A DNA stretch of 64,000 bases from Sesamum alatum (GCA_034509735.1 JACGWO010000006.1:11051001-11115000), one strand, 5' to 3'. Shown: positions 12,403 through 23,666, counted from the stretch's first letter. Numbers and translations are program-made. The notes: generated by a model from the letters alone, not told the origin.

Positions 12403-14382
12403 CTAAAGCCAATCACTCATGACCCTCAAACCCATCTTCCCAAGATGCTGAGTATGAGCAACCTGCGACACTGGCTTGGTAAGCGGATCTGCCGTATTTT
12501 TCTGCCGATGTGACTCGGTCCCATCCGAACGTCACCTCTTCCCACCATCTCTCTAAGCAGATGGTAGCGTCTAAGAATGTGTTTGGATCGGTGATGAGAT
12601 CTCGGTTCCTTCGCTTGCGCTATAGCCCCGTTGTTATCACAGAAGATAACTACTGGCTCGGCAATGCTAGGCACTACACCCAACTCTTGGATGTAGTTTT
12701 TTCATCCAAACCGCCTCCTTAGTTGCTTCCGAAGCCGCTATGTACTCAGCTTCCGTGGTGGAATCAGCTGTAGTATCCTGCTTGGAACTTTTCCAAGCCA
12801 CCACACCACTATTCAGCCTGAATACAAATCCAGATTGAGACTTGGCATCATCCTCATCAGACTGGAAGCTAGCGTCGCTGTAGCCTTCCAGAATCAACTC
12901 TCCACCACCGTAAACCAAGAACATATCCTTAGTCCTTCTCAGGTACTTAAGAATGGTCTTGACTGCAGTCCAGTGAGCCTCACCAGCACAAGCCTGATAT
13001 CTGCTCGTTACGCTCAAAGCGAAAGCGACATCGGGCCTTGTGCACTGCACAGCATACTGTATGCTGCCTACGGCGGAAGCATAGGGGATGTCCAACATCC
13101 TTCTAACTTCCTCATCAGTCTTAGGAGACTGCTTCTTGGACAGTTTAACCCCATGCCTCATAGGAAGGAATCCTCGTTTGGAGTTTTCCATCTTGAATCT
13201 CTTCAAGACTTTCTCAACATACGAGGTTTGGGTCATTCCTAACATCCTTTTAGATCTATCCCGGATAATCTTGATGCCTAGGATGTAGGAAGCATCACCC
13301 AAATCCTTCATGGAGAATTGTGTGGATAACCATGCTTTCGTGTCACCTAACATCTTTACATCATTCCCAATGAGTAAGATGTCGTCCACATAAAGCACTA
13401 GGAACGCAACCGAGCTCCCACTGACCTTCTTGTATACACAAGGGTCGAACTCGTTCTTGATGAAATCATAACCCCGTATGACTTCATCAAAACGGATATT
13501 CCAACTTCGGGAAGCTTGTTTGAGACCATAGATGGACCTTTGGAGATGGCAGACCTTCTGCTCTTCTCCAACAGATGTGAAACCCTCCGGTTGATCCATA
13601 TAGATCTCTTCCTCAACAAATCCATTAAGGAAGGCCGTTTTCACGTCCATCTGCCATATTTCATAGTCATACCATGCAGCTATGGCAAGCATAATCCGAA
13701 TGGACTTAGCCATGGCTACGGGCGAATAGGTTTCCTCAAAATCGACCCCAGGCCGCTGAGTATAACCTTTTGCCACAAGCCTGGCCTTGAAGGTAGTCAC
13801 CTCCCCATCAGCTCCAAGCTTACGTTTGTAGACCCATTTACACCCGACGGGCTTGACACCCTTGGGTGGATCTACTAAGGTCCAAACCTTGTTTGAACTC
13901 ATAGAGTCCATTTCGGATTTCATGGCCTCAACCCATTTTCCCGAATCGATGTCCGACATCGCTTCTCCGTAGGTCTTTGGATCATTGTCTAACTGACCGG
14001 TCAGACCCAGAAACCCATACCTATCAGGTTGATGGGAAACTCTAGTCGACCTTCGGAGGACAGGAATATCGTCAGTGGGAACTACAGGTGCAGATGATGT
14101 CGCTGCATCCGTTTGAGGTATTGCCTCACTTGATTCCTCAAGGAGCAATTCCTCACGACGGGTATCTGCTGGAAAACCCTTTTCCAGGAACACTGCGTTT
14201 CTCGAGACAAAAACCTTTTGCTCGGAAGGATCATAAAAATAATACCCCGCAGTTTCCTTAGGATAACCCACGAACCTGCACAAACTAGACCTCGAGTCCA
14301 GTTTGTCTCCCACTAGTCTCTTGACGTATGCAGGGCTACCCACACTCTCAAGTACTTGTAGGAAGCAGGCTTGCCATGCCAT
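12403..14382 (-). pseudogene. Element A partial copy: reverse transcriptase and RNase H
   Basis: Collinear with 4171-6100 and nearly identical. The main 571-codon frame holds the linker, reverse transcriptase with YVDD and most of RNase H. It is broken by one-base length changes: an extra T near 12695 (after VWMKK), extra T and C in the last 100 bases (12495-12525), and a missing C near 14340 that separates it from integrase. Each falls in a homopolymer. Apart from these the sequence would read through as a complete C-terminal pol. Confidence 0.9.
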
Positions 14383-15440
14383 ATCTGATATGGCGTCTGG
14401 GCCACAGTCTTAGAAGGCGCCATGTTTAATAACTTGGCCGCCGTCTCAAGAGCATAACCCCAGAAGGATAAGGGCAGTTCGGTAAAACTCATCATGGATC
14501 GAACCATGTCCAACAAGGTTCGATTCCTCCTTTCAGAGACGCCGTTCAGTTGTGGCGTTCCGGGAGGAGTCCATTGAGAGAGAATCCCATTCTCTTTTAA
14601 GTAATCCAAGAATTCCCCACTCAAATACTCACCACCTCGATCCGATCGAAGGGCTTTAATTTTGCGACCAGTTTGGTTTTCAACTTTAAGCCTAAACTCT
14701 TTAAACCTTCCAAAAGCCTCAGACTTGTACCTCATAAGGTAAACATAACCATACCGTGAGTGATCATCGGTAAAAGTTATGAAGTAAGAAAACCCTCCTC
14801 TGGCCTGTGTATTTAGTGGTCCACAGACATCTGAATGGATCAAATCCAACAGACCACTGGCAAGCATGCTTTGTCCAACAAAGGGCTTCTTGGTCATTTT
14901 CCCTTTTAGACAAGACTCACAGGCCGGTAGATGGTCCAAATCATCTATTTCTAGACTCTTTGAGTCCACCAACCTCCTTGCATGCCAAATCTGTGCGTTT
15001 TCTTGATTATCCATTTTTCGTTTGTTTTGAGCAGTCATGATCAAATCACGCTGTTGAAGAATATAAAGACCATTATGAAGTTTACCTAGCAGATGTGAAG
15101 AACCATTCTTCATCAAATAAAAACAATTTTTATTGATCATGAACTCAAAACCAGCATTGTCCAACAACGGTAGTGAAATGATATTCTTGATCATGCTTGG
15201 TACATAATAGCAATCTTTTAATTCTATCCTAACTTGATCACTAACAACTAAGTGGACTAGACCTACAGCTTCAGCAGCAATAGCCTTGCCATCACCCAGC
15301 CTCAGCACGACCTCGTCCCTACTTAGCTTTCTGCTTCTTTCCAGCACCTGCAAATCATTGCAGATGTGAGCTCCACAGCCGGTATCCAATACCCAAGAAG
15401 CAGAATTAGTAATCATGTTAACCTCAATAACAAACATACC
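14313..15440 (-). pseudogene. Element A partial copy: protease and integrase, truncated upstream
   Basis: Matches 6170-7240 of the full copy: protease (VLDTGCGAHIC) and integrase core (HSDVCGP, RSDRGGEY, NGVSERRN). A 30-bp in-frame deletion removes LGHISQDRIR from the zinc-binding region, leaving WHARRLVDSK, so the second histidine of the HHCC motif is gone. Homology stops at 15440, directly before the zinc knuckle. From 15441 the sequence is the leader of element 1 in the opposite orientation, yet the open frame continues to 15668, making a chimeric N-terminus that is not a natural protein. Confidence 0.9.
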
Positions 15441-15787
15441 GTCTATGAATCGGTTGATTGGGTCGGGTCTAACGCCTGAATAACGTGATTTGCTTGGAGT
15501 CCTCCGGATCACGTGAAAGGGTAAGGTAATTATCTTGGGAATCTCGTGGAACGAGAATGATATGGAATACCTCCCACGGGTTCTTTTCCCATGCGAATCG
15601 TAAAAGCGGGGTATGGGGGAGATCGCTGTGGATCCTGAGCCCACTAGGAAAGGATTTCCCGAAAACAACGTTTGAGAGTGCCGTGTTTTCGTAGAAATAG
15701 TGGGAGAGGTTAAGGACTAAAGACCGAGACTTAACCAAAATATTACTTCATTCTGCTTATTATTTTCTGTTTTATATATTTGTGAAT
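15441..15787 (+). other. Leader of element 1 (3' part), after the nested insertion
   Basis: Matches the gag-proximal leader of elements 3 (28490-28847) and A, including the segment that reads gggtcgggtctaacgcc and the stretch just before gag. It begins at a sharp junction with element A and ends at the gag start. Confidence 0.75.
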
Positions 15788-16600
15788 GTCTAAGAATCCA
15801 CCAAACACATCACTAAGAGGCTCACTAAAAGGGAACCAATTACACGAATTGACTGCGAAATCTTAAGATGGTCTTAGATTTCCAGAACCTTAACTCACAT
15901 ACCGGAATGAGGACGTTCCTCAGCGCTTGCCGGAGGGGTCGACAACTAAGGTAACGCTTGGCTTTCAAAAGTTGAAGGATGACCACCGGCAAGTAGGATA
16001 TAATGATGTTGGCTCAAACTATGCTTCGTTTGCATCATGTCTATATGGTCCTGGACCAGCATGTGGGGTAAAATGCAACGAAGGCATGTTTGGAGCTAAG
16101 ATGACGGAAGGGATGTCAGTACAAAGAACATGGAGTGATGATGCAATCCCTAGTGGAGAAGCTCAAAAGACCTCCACGTCAGTCTTGAAAAAGAGACGTA
16201 CATTGACATGATCCTTCAGTCTCTTCCTCCCTCCTACAAACCATTAATTATCAACATGAATGAACTTAGAAAAGATCTTCATAGGTTGGTATTATGTTGG
16301 TCTAGTACGAAGCAACGATTGCAAACTATGTGCCATCGGTACTAGTAGGAGAGGCTTCAACCTCCATAGCAAAAGGCAAAGGTGCCAGACGCCAAAAGAG
16401 GAAGAAGGGTAAGGTGACATCAACTATTAAGCACTTCAAGTGTTGTTCCTTTACAACACAAGGTGGAGGTAAAGGAAAGAGAAAAAGGTTCAAGCAGTCA
16501 AGTTCATAGATTTCTAAGAACGTAAGCATTCACTGTCGTAAAGAGGGCCATTGGAAAAGGGAGTATCCTGAACCTCTCTCCAATGTAGGTAAAATTTGAT
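15788..16600 (+). pseudogene. Element 1 gag remnant
   Basis: Begins ATGTCTAAGAATCC (MSKN, as in element A gag). Recognisable blocks follow in order: a GAKMTEG segment (16091-16125), the LQSLPPSY block near 16210-16235, a VLVGEASTS-like block near 16340, and a zinc knuckle remnant near 16530 reading HCRKEGHWKREYP, in which an expected cysteine is replaced. Stops and frameshifts separate the blocks and long stretches between them match nothing in the intact copies. It cannot make gag. Confidence 0.75.
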
Positions 16601-17900
16601 ATTGAGTATTGACATGATCACTTTTTCTCTATTTGGTATTTGATACCATTCCTATCACTAATCTGCGGGTGGTTTGCAGAAAGTGAATAAGGACTTAAAA
16701 GCCAAGAACAGTTCTAGGATTCAACAATGGCAAGGTCCATTGCTGAAAAGGACTAGAGACTTGTTAGGCCCATAATGATGATCATGTTAGGAATTACGTA
16801 ATCTAGCATGATCAAAAGTATGTCTCTTTGTTGGACAAAGGTTCTATTACATACATATTTGATCAAACAAAATTATTGAATATTGGTTCATGTTTGCTAG
16901 TATTTACACGTAAATTCCTAGAACACCATCCCATAAAAGGTTTATGGATACTCAAAAATCAAATTATCTAAATTGATTAATCAAGACCAACTTACAGATT
17001 TGACATCTACAACAGCTAGGACGTTTCTTTTTATTAAAAGATAAGTAAATTGGAAAGTTCGATGAATCTAGAAATAGATGATTCGAATCGACTAAATTCA
17101 CAAGTCTTTTATGAAGAAGAAAGTCCGAAAGCTCTTTGTTCGACAAAGTAGGCTTGCCAAATAGTCTATTGGAAGGGAGCCAATAAGACAACTGTAGGTT
17201 ACTAATACACAAGACCATAAGAGGGTTCAAAAGTCTAAAGGTCCCATAGGAGGTTTGGGAATTAGACTTAAGGAGGTGAACCATAAATGGTTGCAAAATT
17301 AAACCTGTTTCGATAGGATCGAAAAGACCGTGTATTTAGTGGGAGATCTTGAGCATCCAAGTTGAGAATGAAATTCTCAATGAAACGTTTCCTGTAAAGG
17401 CAAGTATGACGATCTCTGATAAAGGGAACGATCGAATCTCGTTGGACGAAGATTGATCGAAGTTTCACCCAATTACCTTAGCCCGTGTGGACGTAGACTC
17501 AAAATTGCCAACGTAAGGAACGTGGCACTTTGCTAGAAGTCACGCACAAGGAGCCATGGTTTGGCAAGCCTGTGTCCCGACGAAGTCCTTGAGCATGTTG
17601 AAGGTTCCTACATACGTCAAGGGACTAGTGGGAGACAAATTAGACTCGGTGTCTAATTTGTACAAGTTTACGACAGGATAATACTAACGTTGCTTAGAAT
17701 CGCATTTCTTAAATTGATCATATTCCAGTCCCCTTAAGAACGAACCCGAATGTCGTAAGAGGTACGAGTGATCGGGATATGTTCGGTCAAATTTGGATAG
17801 TAATCCAAATGACCTGCGGAACGTGATGCTGGACATCGTAGTAGGATTTATGGAGAGGAGCCATAGAATCCACTAGGAAATTCAAACAAGGTTTGAAACA
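16601..17900 (+). pseudogene. Element 1 pol remnants (integrase region)
   Basis: Scattered homology to the element A integrase: the LEIDD...KKPFV region near 17080-17150 and the WHGKPAS to VGDKLDS region near 17545-17660. No frame stays open. The order is conserved, so this is long decay plus deletions of a pol gene rather than unrelated sequence. Confidence 0.6.
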
Positions 17901-18900
17901 CCGCATAACTGGAATATTCATTTTGACGAGCTCATACGGAGCATGACTCGGTCTTAAACGACGTAGGTGGTCAGTGGGAGTAGAAATGGCGTTTCAAGTG
18001 TTTAAGTGTGTAATATCTTGATTCATGGATGAATTCAAGGCATTAGGAATCACTAAAACACAAACTGTAACTCACGAAAAATTCTCCATGACATTTTAGG
18101 GTTCCCACATACATATCATGAATTGAGCTTTTCAAAGACTCAGTCATGGTGGACTGATGAGAAAAATCAAACATATAGAGGGACAAGTTTGTTCGAGACT
18201 CAGTCATTGTAAGACTGATGAGAAAACTTGGATACTATGCATAAAGCATCAAGCCATTCAAGACTTAGTCACGGTGGACTAATGAGAAGGCTTGGATGTT
18301 GAGTATCCCCCACGTCTTAACCCTAGGCAAACATATGATATGTTTACTCGGTGCATAGGAACCGATGTTGAGAGTGCTTCTAGCATGGCTCAACATAAAT
18401 CGGTAATGCACTGAGGGGTTGAAGACAGCAATCAAGAACGATCCTTAGTACCTGAATAAGGACTAAAGATGTGTTCATGATGCACCGTCTGTTGAGAGTT
18501 GTTTTGCAAGGCTAAAGCGATACTAGCTTCCAGAGCATAAGTGAAAACCAGTTAGTCTCAAAGCTATGCACAATCAGGCCCAATGACGAATGCATCGGAT
18601 AGTGGTCACTGATGAAGACCGCGTCCATAGGATGGACGTGGCGCCTAGCACGACCAAGCCACGTTCGCCTATATGGCAGGCAACTTGACTATGGAAGTAA
18701 TGGCACGAGATCTCATCAGAAGATCCACGAAAATATTCTTAGACAACCACCATCCCTAAGAGGCAATGGTGGATAGAGGTAACACGGTTAGACCGTATTG
18801 CTTCGCAAGGAAATATAAGAGGACTCACAATACCTTAGTCGGTATCGTAGATTACTCATACTCAGAGGATTCTGAACAAAGTGGGTAATTGACTTATTGG
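17901..18900 (+). other. Element 1 internal tail with no recognisable reverse transcriptase
   Basis: About 1 kb before the polypurine tract. I find no reverse transcriptase or RNase H motif in any frame. It contains a spaced repeat at 18136-18288. Confidence 0.5.
18136..18288 (+). repeat. Three spaced copies of an AGTC...GGACT...GATGAGAA motif
   Basis: Copies near 18136, 18197 and 18260, about 60 bp apart: agactcagtcatggtggact, then two variants, each followed by (ga/aa)tgagaa. The core is partly self-complementary (AGTC...GACT). Function unknown. Confidence 0.65.
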
Positions 18901-18913
18901 TCAAGTGGGAGAT
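18901..18913 (+). promoter_or_regulatory. Polypurine tract, element 1
   Basis: tcaagtgggagat directly before the LTR start TGTTAGAATAGG, matching the tract of element A. Confidence 0.88.
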
Positions 18914-20583
18914 TGTTAGAATAGGTGACCAGAAAGTCAATGGTATTGGCTGTTCTGAGAACCATTCGTCAATCTGTGAACAAGTAATATTATGTTAATG
19001 AATGTAGTAAGGATTCATAGGCATGAGTTTGTTGTACTTACTGCTTGCATCGTTACGATGTCACAACAAACGCCCACAGACTGAAATAACATTTCGGAAA
19101 ATTGGAACTACGCTTGGAGGTAGGTTCATGAAATCAGTTTCGCCGAATCAGTTTGAAATACTCCAAGTCAAAGGAATCTCGAGACAGGGCATCGAGAATC
19201 CATTTGAGACTTGCACTAAGCATCTGCTGTCGTGTTTCATCGACGGGTGACGAGGATCGTCTAAGCAGTGTTAGTGGGTCGGCCTGCTGGGGAACGACCG
19301 ACTGAGGTGACTCGCGGGAATCGTCATATGGAAGCTACTCGGGCTTGGTCGGTATGACTCGTATTCCCGGTTCCGATAGTACGGGATTAGTCCTCGGACT
19401 TGAGGATCACGGCAACTCCCTACATACTCAGGCTGTATCTTGGATCTGGTGAAATTTGACCGATTATATCACATGGTCATCATAAGCCTCGTCCAGTGCA
19501 GTCGGAGTATATAAGAACGGTGAATTCCAAGATAGGATTTGTCCCCTGTCAAAGGATATGACAGCAAGATCTCCTATGCGCTCGGAGATGGTTTAGACTC
19601 ACAAAGTCTATGGCCATAGCACTTGATGTAGTGGGAAAGGATTTCCTACGTCGAGTTAAACCTATCTCGAGCATTATGCATAATTGCCTAGTCAAGGATG
19701 GGAACCGACCCCTAGACTAAAGGCCGGGAGACAGGCGACAGTAGGACCGTACCCGTACGTATCGAGCGTCGGTAGGACCGCACCTGCGTATAACTCGGAG
19801 CCTAAATGTTCACACCATAAATTCACCTAGTCTCTAGTGCCATGGACCGTTGCTAGATGGCCACCCATGGTAACGGACTACTTTGGTTATGAAATAACAA
19901 GAAGTAGGTCCATGTCTAGCTGAAAGGTGAACCTAAAGAGTCACACTCGCTACACCAAATGAAAGGGAATTAATTTGGAATTAATTCCGGGAGAAGGTTT
20001 AATTTAATGGAATTAAATTATACTTCTTGGAGATTCAAGCCTCGATGAATTATTTGAAATAATCGAGCTTGAGTTCATAAATTAGATTTATGAATTTTTA
20101 TAAAGCATGGGCTTTCCTTTTAATTAGATTAAAAGGGTGAATTAATTAATTAGTGGACTTGGTATATTAAATAGGATTTAATATAAAGTCCATGGGACTA
20201 TTTAATTTAGAATTAAATAATCCCATTCTATGGAATTAATTAATGGGCTTGGTATATTAAATACGATTTAATATAAAGTCCATGGGACTATTTAATTTAG
20301 AATTAAATAAGTCCTTTCCATTAATTAATTAATGGGCTTAGTATATTAAATATGATTTAACATAAAGTCAATGGGAATATTTAATTTAGAATCAAATAGG
20401 CCCATTCCATAAAGCCCATCAAAATGGATGGACAAGATTTGATCTAGAGAATGATGAGATGAAGGGCCATGATTAATTTGACTTAATCAAAGCCTAATTT
20501 GACTAGGATTTGACTAGGTCAAAATCCTAGTCAAAGTGTGTCTCTTTGGAAGAGTTTGAGAAGGAATAGGAAATTCCATCTTC

Positions 20584-20590
20584 TATAAAT
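20584..20590 (+). promoter_or_regulatory. TATA box in the LTR of element 1
   Basis: tataaat, about 200 bp before the conserved 384-bp LTR end. It probably drives genomic RNA synthesis; the start site cannot be read from sequence. Confidence 0.55.
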
Positions 20591-20594
20591 ACTG

Positions 20595-20630
20595 AAAAAA
20601 AAAAAAAAAACACACACACACACACACACA
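20595..20630 (+). repeat. A16(CA)10 microsatellite
   Basis: Sixteen A then ten CA units, just downstream of the LTR TATA box and so probably in the 5' transcribed region. Confidence 0.95.
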
Positions 20631-21177
20631 CTTACACCTAGTATTCTCTACAACTCTCATCTCTCAATTCTCCCTCAAATTTTCGTCCATCCCTATTTCA
20701 CTCTCCAAGAATACTACTTTGTTCTTCTTGATTTATTCAAGTTAAGAATATAAGAGACATTGATTGCGTTAATTCATAGCGTGTATCGATGTCTCTTCTC
20801 CCCAAATTATTTCTTGCTAGCACAAGGGTTGTTTGCTTTCCGGTGGAGCGAGTGAGGTGATTTAGAGGGTCTCTTCTTTGAGATCTTGGTGAAAAACGGG
20901 GAACAAAGCATGTAGCCGAAACGAAGACAAAACTACAACCGGGTAAGTTCTTTAATTTCGTTTTTTCGGTTTCAATTCTATGGCCTCCATGTTGTGTTTT
21001 ATTGAACATGAGATACACCGAATGCCCGGGAGAATCAAGGGCACACCCCTTGATTCGTTTATGTATGTTATGCATTATTTAAATTCCTTTTAATTATGCT
21101 TTGTAATTTTTATTACGCATTCTTTCGCGCTTTCGCTATACGCGCTCATCTCCCGGGACGATCCACATAATCTTTCA

Positions 21178-21297
21178 CGTTTGGTATTGGCTATTCAGAG
21201 AACCATTCGCCAATCTTTGAACAAGTAATATTATGTTAAAGAATGTAGTAAGGATTTATAGGCATAAGTTTGTTGTGCTTACTGCTTGCATCGTTTC
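21178..21297 (+). repeat. Fragment of an older LTR of the same family
   Basis: From about 21183 it matches LTR bases that start near 18939 (ggtattggct...gcatcgtt), lacking the first ~25 bases, and stops where mobile-domain coding sequence begins. The simplest reading is that element 1 inserted near the start of an older related LTR. Confidence 0.75.
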
Positions 21298-23311
21298 GAA
21301 GAAGGTAGCTCGTCCTAAGTTGACTTACAACCCCTCCGGGACCTTTGGGGTACATGGAAAGTGGTCCACGGTGGATGAGGCATTGTTCTCGAAGCTTGAT
21401 ATCGAAGGGAGTTTAAAGGAAAAGACATTCTTGGTGGCATATTTGGCGTGTCGGCTTTGTACATTTGCTCTTCCCATTTATGATGTTGGTTTAATACGTC
21501 CAAGTGTTTTCAAGGTGGCGAGTGCCATGGCAGCCGGTCGGAGGATTGGTCTTGCCGTTCTCGTCTTGGCTAGCATTTACAGAGGTTTGACTAAGATCTC
21601 TAACTCCCAAGGCTAACTCGCGTGCATTCTCCATTTTCGATTCACTTTGTTTATAGTTGGATAACTTATTATTTCAAGACTCATTATCAACTTGTGCAAA
21701 GTGTTCGTGGGCCCAAGATGAAGCTCTTCTCAGGCTAAGGAGGTGCGAAATACTACGATCCGAAGAGGTGAGAAAACTGCTTCACAGAGGTGACTTTATC
21801 TCTTGGATTTGCAACATGATTGTGAAGGGCAAGGATTTTCATTCAAAGATGATGGGCACACCACAGAATCTGAAGAAACCGATTTTATGACCGTTCGCTC
21901 AAACCATCTTCCTTTGTGGGAAGGCGATCGTTTTGTTGTCGAGCCCTATAGCCCTCATCGATTCAGTTGTCAATTTGGTTTCTTCCAAGAAGTGCTGGGG
22001 ATTCTTTCACAAGACATTCGCAAGGCCTATTTAGAAGGCCGAATCCGTTACTGGCATTTGTGCAATTGTCCAAGATCATGGAGAAAGTGTGGTTCCCTTC
22101 CATGTCCCCAAATGTGAAGAAGTTCTCCTTTGAGGCATACAAAAAGTGGTGGCTCGAAGTTCATGGTTGCTACCTTGAAGGAAACATGGAGAAGTTGCTT
22201 GCTTTAGGCCCAAGTCAAGCTTCTCCCAAAGGCTAGAAGTGCGGTGAAGGAGTTTCCCAAGATCCACCTCGCGGGCCGGCTACCTCTCCTCCCAAGCAAA
22301 ATTCTCAATGGTCGAACCCCTTGAAGTGAATAAGAAGAAGAGTGATCCTCGTTCCTTGGAAGTAAGTGGGAGTAGCAACCCCGATCGTCATTGGAAGAGG
22401 CCGAACAGGGATTCAAAACTAACAAACATCGACGTTGATGGTGAAGGCTCAAGTCATGAACCATCGATGTTGAATTTTGTCAAGGAGGTTATTTTTTTCT
22501 TACCTTTTTTTTTCTTTTTTGGGTAGCGATAAGATCTTCTTTTGTTTCTAACTCAAGTTGATACATTGTCGTAGCTCGAAGCTGAAGTCTTAGCCGTTGA
22601 AGATGATGAGACTTCTCAAGATAGTCAAGGATCGACTTTTGGGTCTAACTTGTTGGCTACGGCTCATCCTCTTGGAATGGGGCTTAAGAGAAAACAACCC
22701 TCTTGTCAAGCCGCGGTGTCGGTATTTGAAGGTGAGAGGTTTGTTCTTAATCATCAAAAGAAGTTCCTTCAAAAGCTATGGTATGATCTTCTCGTGAAGA
22801 TATCAAACACCCCAACTGATTTCGCCTCATTAATCAAAGACGACGTTTACTTCGTTGCTGAATCTGTAAGAGCTTTAAGAAGTTTGACATTTCAAAAATG
22901 GAAGAATCGATGAACACATTCTTCGCCAAGGCCGCTGCTTATGATGAGACAAGGTCGTCGTCTTCTGATTTCGAGTGACAGTTAAAGGAAGCCAACAATC
23001 ATCCTCAAGATGCTCGAGCTAAAGAAAGTGAAAAGCCTTTTAAGGTCCAATTCACTACGGACAAGTTGAAGCGTTTTGAGAAGGAGCTTGCGGATTTGAA
23101 GGAGCAAAGGAAGACATTATGTGCTACTCTGAAGGAAGAAAACCAACTTTTTCATAGTGCTCAAGTTGGAGTTGGTGAAATTGTGGAAGAATTTGCAGCG
23201 CTTGAGAATACCACCCCCCTCAACAATGAAGTGGTTGTGAGTTTGGAGGCTTCAAGAACAAATTTAGAAGTCCTCAATGAAGAGTTGGAGGACTTGAGTC
23301 CCTTTGCTTGA
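21298..23311 (+). pseudogene. Plant mobile domain (PMD) protein, degraded, with C-terminal coiled coil
   Basis: The first block (21298-21616) reads PSGTFGVHGKWSTV..., then LVAYLACRLCTFALP, LIRPSVFKVASAMAAG and LAVLVLASIYRGL, typical of the plant mobile domain found in retroelement- and transposon-linked genes. Further blocks in shifted frames follow: KMKLFSG-GGAKYYDP near 21715-21765, RYWHL (22047), a PSMSPNVKKFSFEAYKKWW segment (22100), and KRKQPSCQAAVSVFEGERF (22690). A GT-AG intron at 22488-22574 would join FVKE to LEAEV. The end (23066-23311) is a charged heptad-rich coiled coil. At least four frameshifts or stops make it a pseudogene, and the true N-terminus is lost at 21298. Function of PMD proteins in elements is not settled; host PMD proteins act in silencing. 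Confidence 0.68.
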
Positions 23312-23666
23312 GATTTGTTTAGGACACTTTATTTTGCTACATTTGATTCCTTTTTCTTTTGTTCTAAGTCATGAACCCCAATGTTTTTTGAGATTACGTA
23401 ATATAAGCTTTTTCTTTTCTCTCTATCTTGCGATCTTTGAGCATGTTTGAATACTTCCTATTTCAATGACTTCATATGAGAAATAAAGTTCATTTAAATG
23501 GTATGACTGAACTTAGAAATATCTAAGCTGCCTACGTACCTCATTAAGAGGATCAAGTCAATACGTAGTTCAAGGGTACAAAATATTTGTTTGGAAAGGG
23601 GAGGGCTGTTCATAGTTTATCCTTACGCGAGCTAGGAGTTTTTTTCTTTCTTTCTTTTTTTTTGTT
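23312..23666. other. Convergent spacer between PMD pseudogene and gypsy pol
   Basis: AT-rich with a poly-T/CTTT tract (23641-23685). No coding signal on either strand. Confidence 0.5.

Larger units (their letters stand above)
1908..15440 (-). mobile_element. Element A: young long-LTR Ty1/copia retrotransposon, LTR-internal-LTR-partial internal
   Basis: Read on the minus strand: partial internal region (15440-12388), LTR (12387-10143), full internal region (10142-4156) and LTR (4155-1908). The two LTRs are 2248 and 2245 bp and differ by about nine substitutions plus several homopolymer-length changes, so the insertion is recent. Gag, protease, integrase, reverse transcriptase and RNase H are all recognisable. 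The protein order (integrase before reverse transcriptase) defines Ty1/copia; sequence style suggests the Tork/Angela group, but I cannot confirm the lineage. The extra partial internal copy means the locus is a recombined tandem with its third LTR and gag end deleted. Confidence 0.92.
1..21177 (+). mobile_element. Element 1: long-LTR Ty1/copia-type retrotransposon, split and decayed
   Basis: A + strand LTR retrotransposon: left LTR end (1-384), tRNA-Met primer site, leader (385-1907), then after a 13.5-kb insertion (1908-15440) the rest of the leader, decayed gag-pol (15441-18900), polypurine tract and a full right LTR (18914-21177). Both LTR copies end in the same 384 bases with roughly ten substitutions that I could count. 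The internal region keeps only blocks resembling the gag-pol of element A, with no readable reverse transcriptase, so it looks like a non-autonomous derivative moved in trans. The 5 bases after the right LTR are cgttt; the left flank lies outside the window, so the target duplication cannot be checked. Confidence 0.85.
18914..21177 (+). repeat. Right (3') LTR of element 1
   Basis: 2264 bp from TGTTAGAATAGGTGACC to ...ATAATCTTTCA. It shares segments with the other long LTRs here, for example the run near 19840-19870 containing gtgccatggaccgttgctag. A TATA box at 20584-20590, an A16(CA)10 microsatellite just after it and the conserved end identify the U3-R-U5 layout. Confidence 0.92.
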
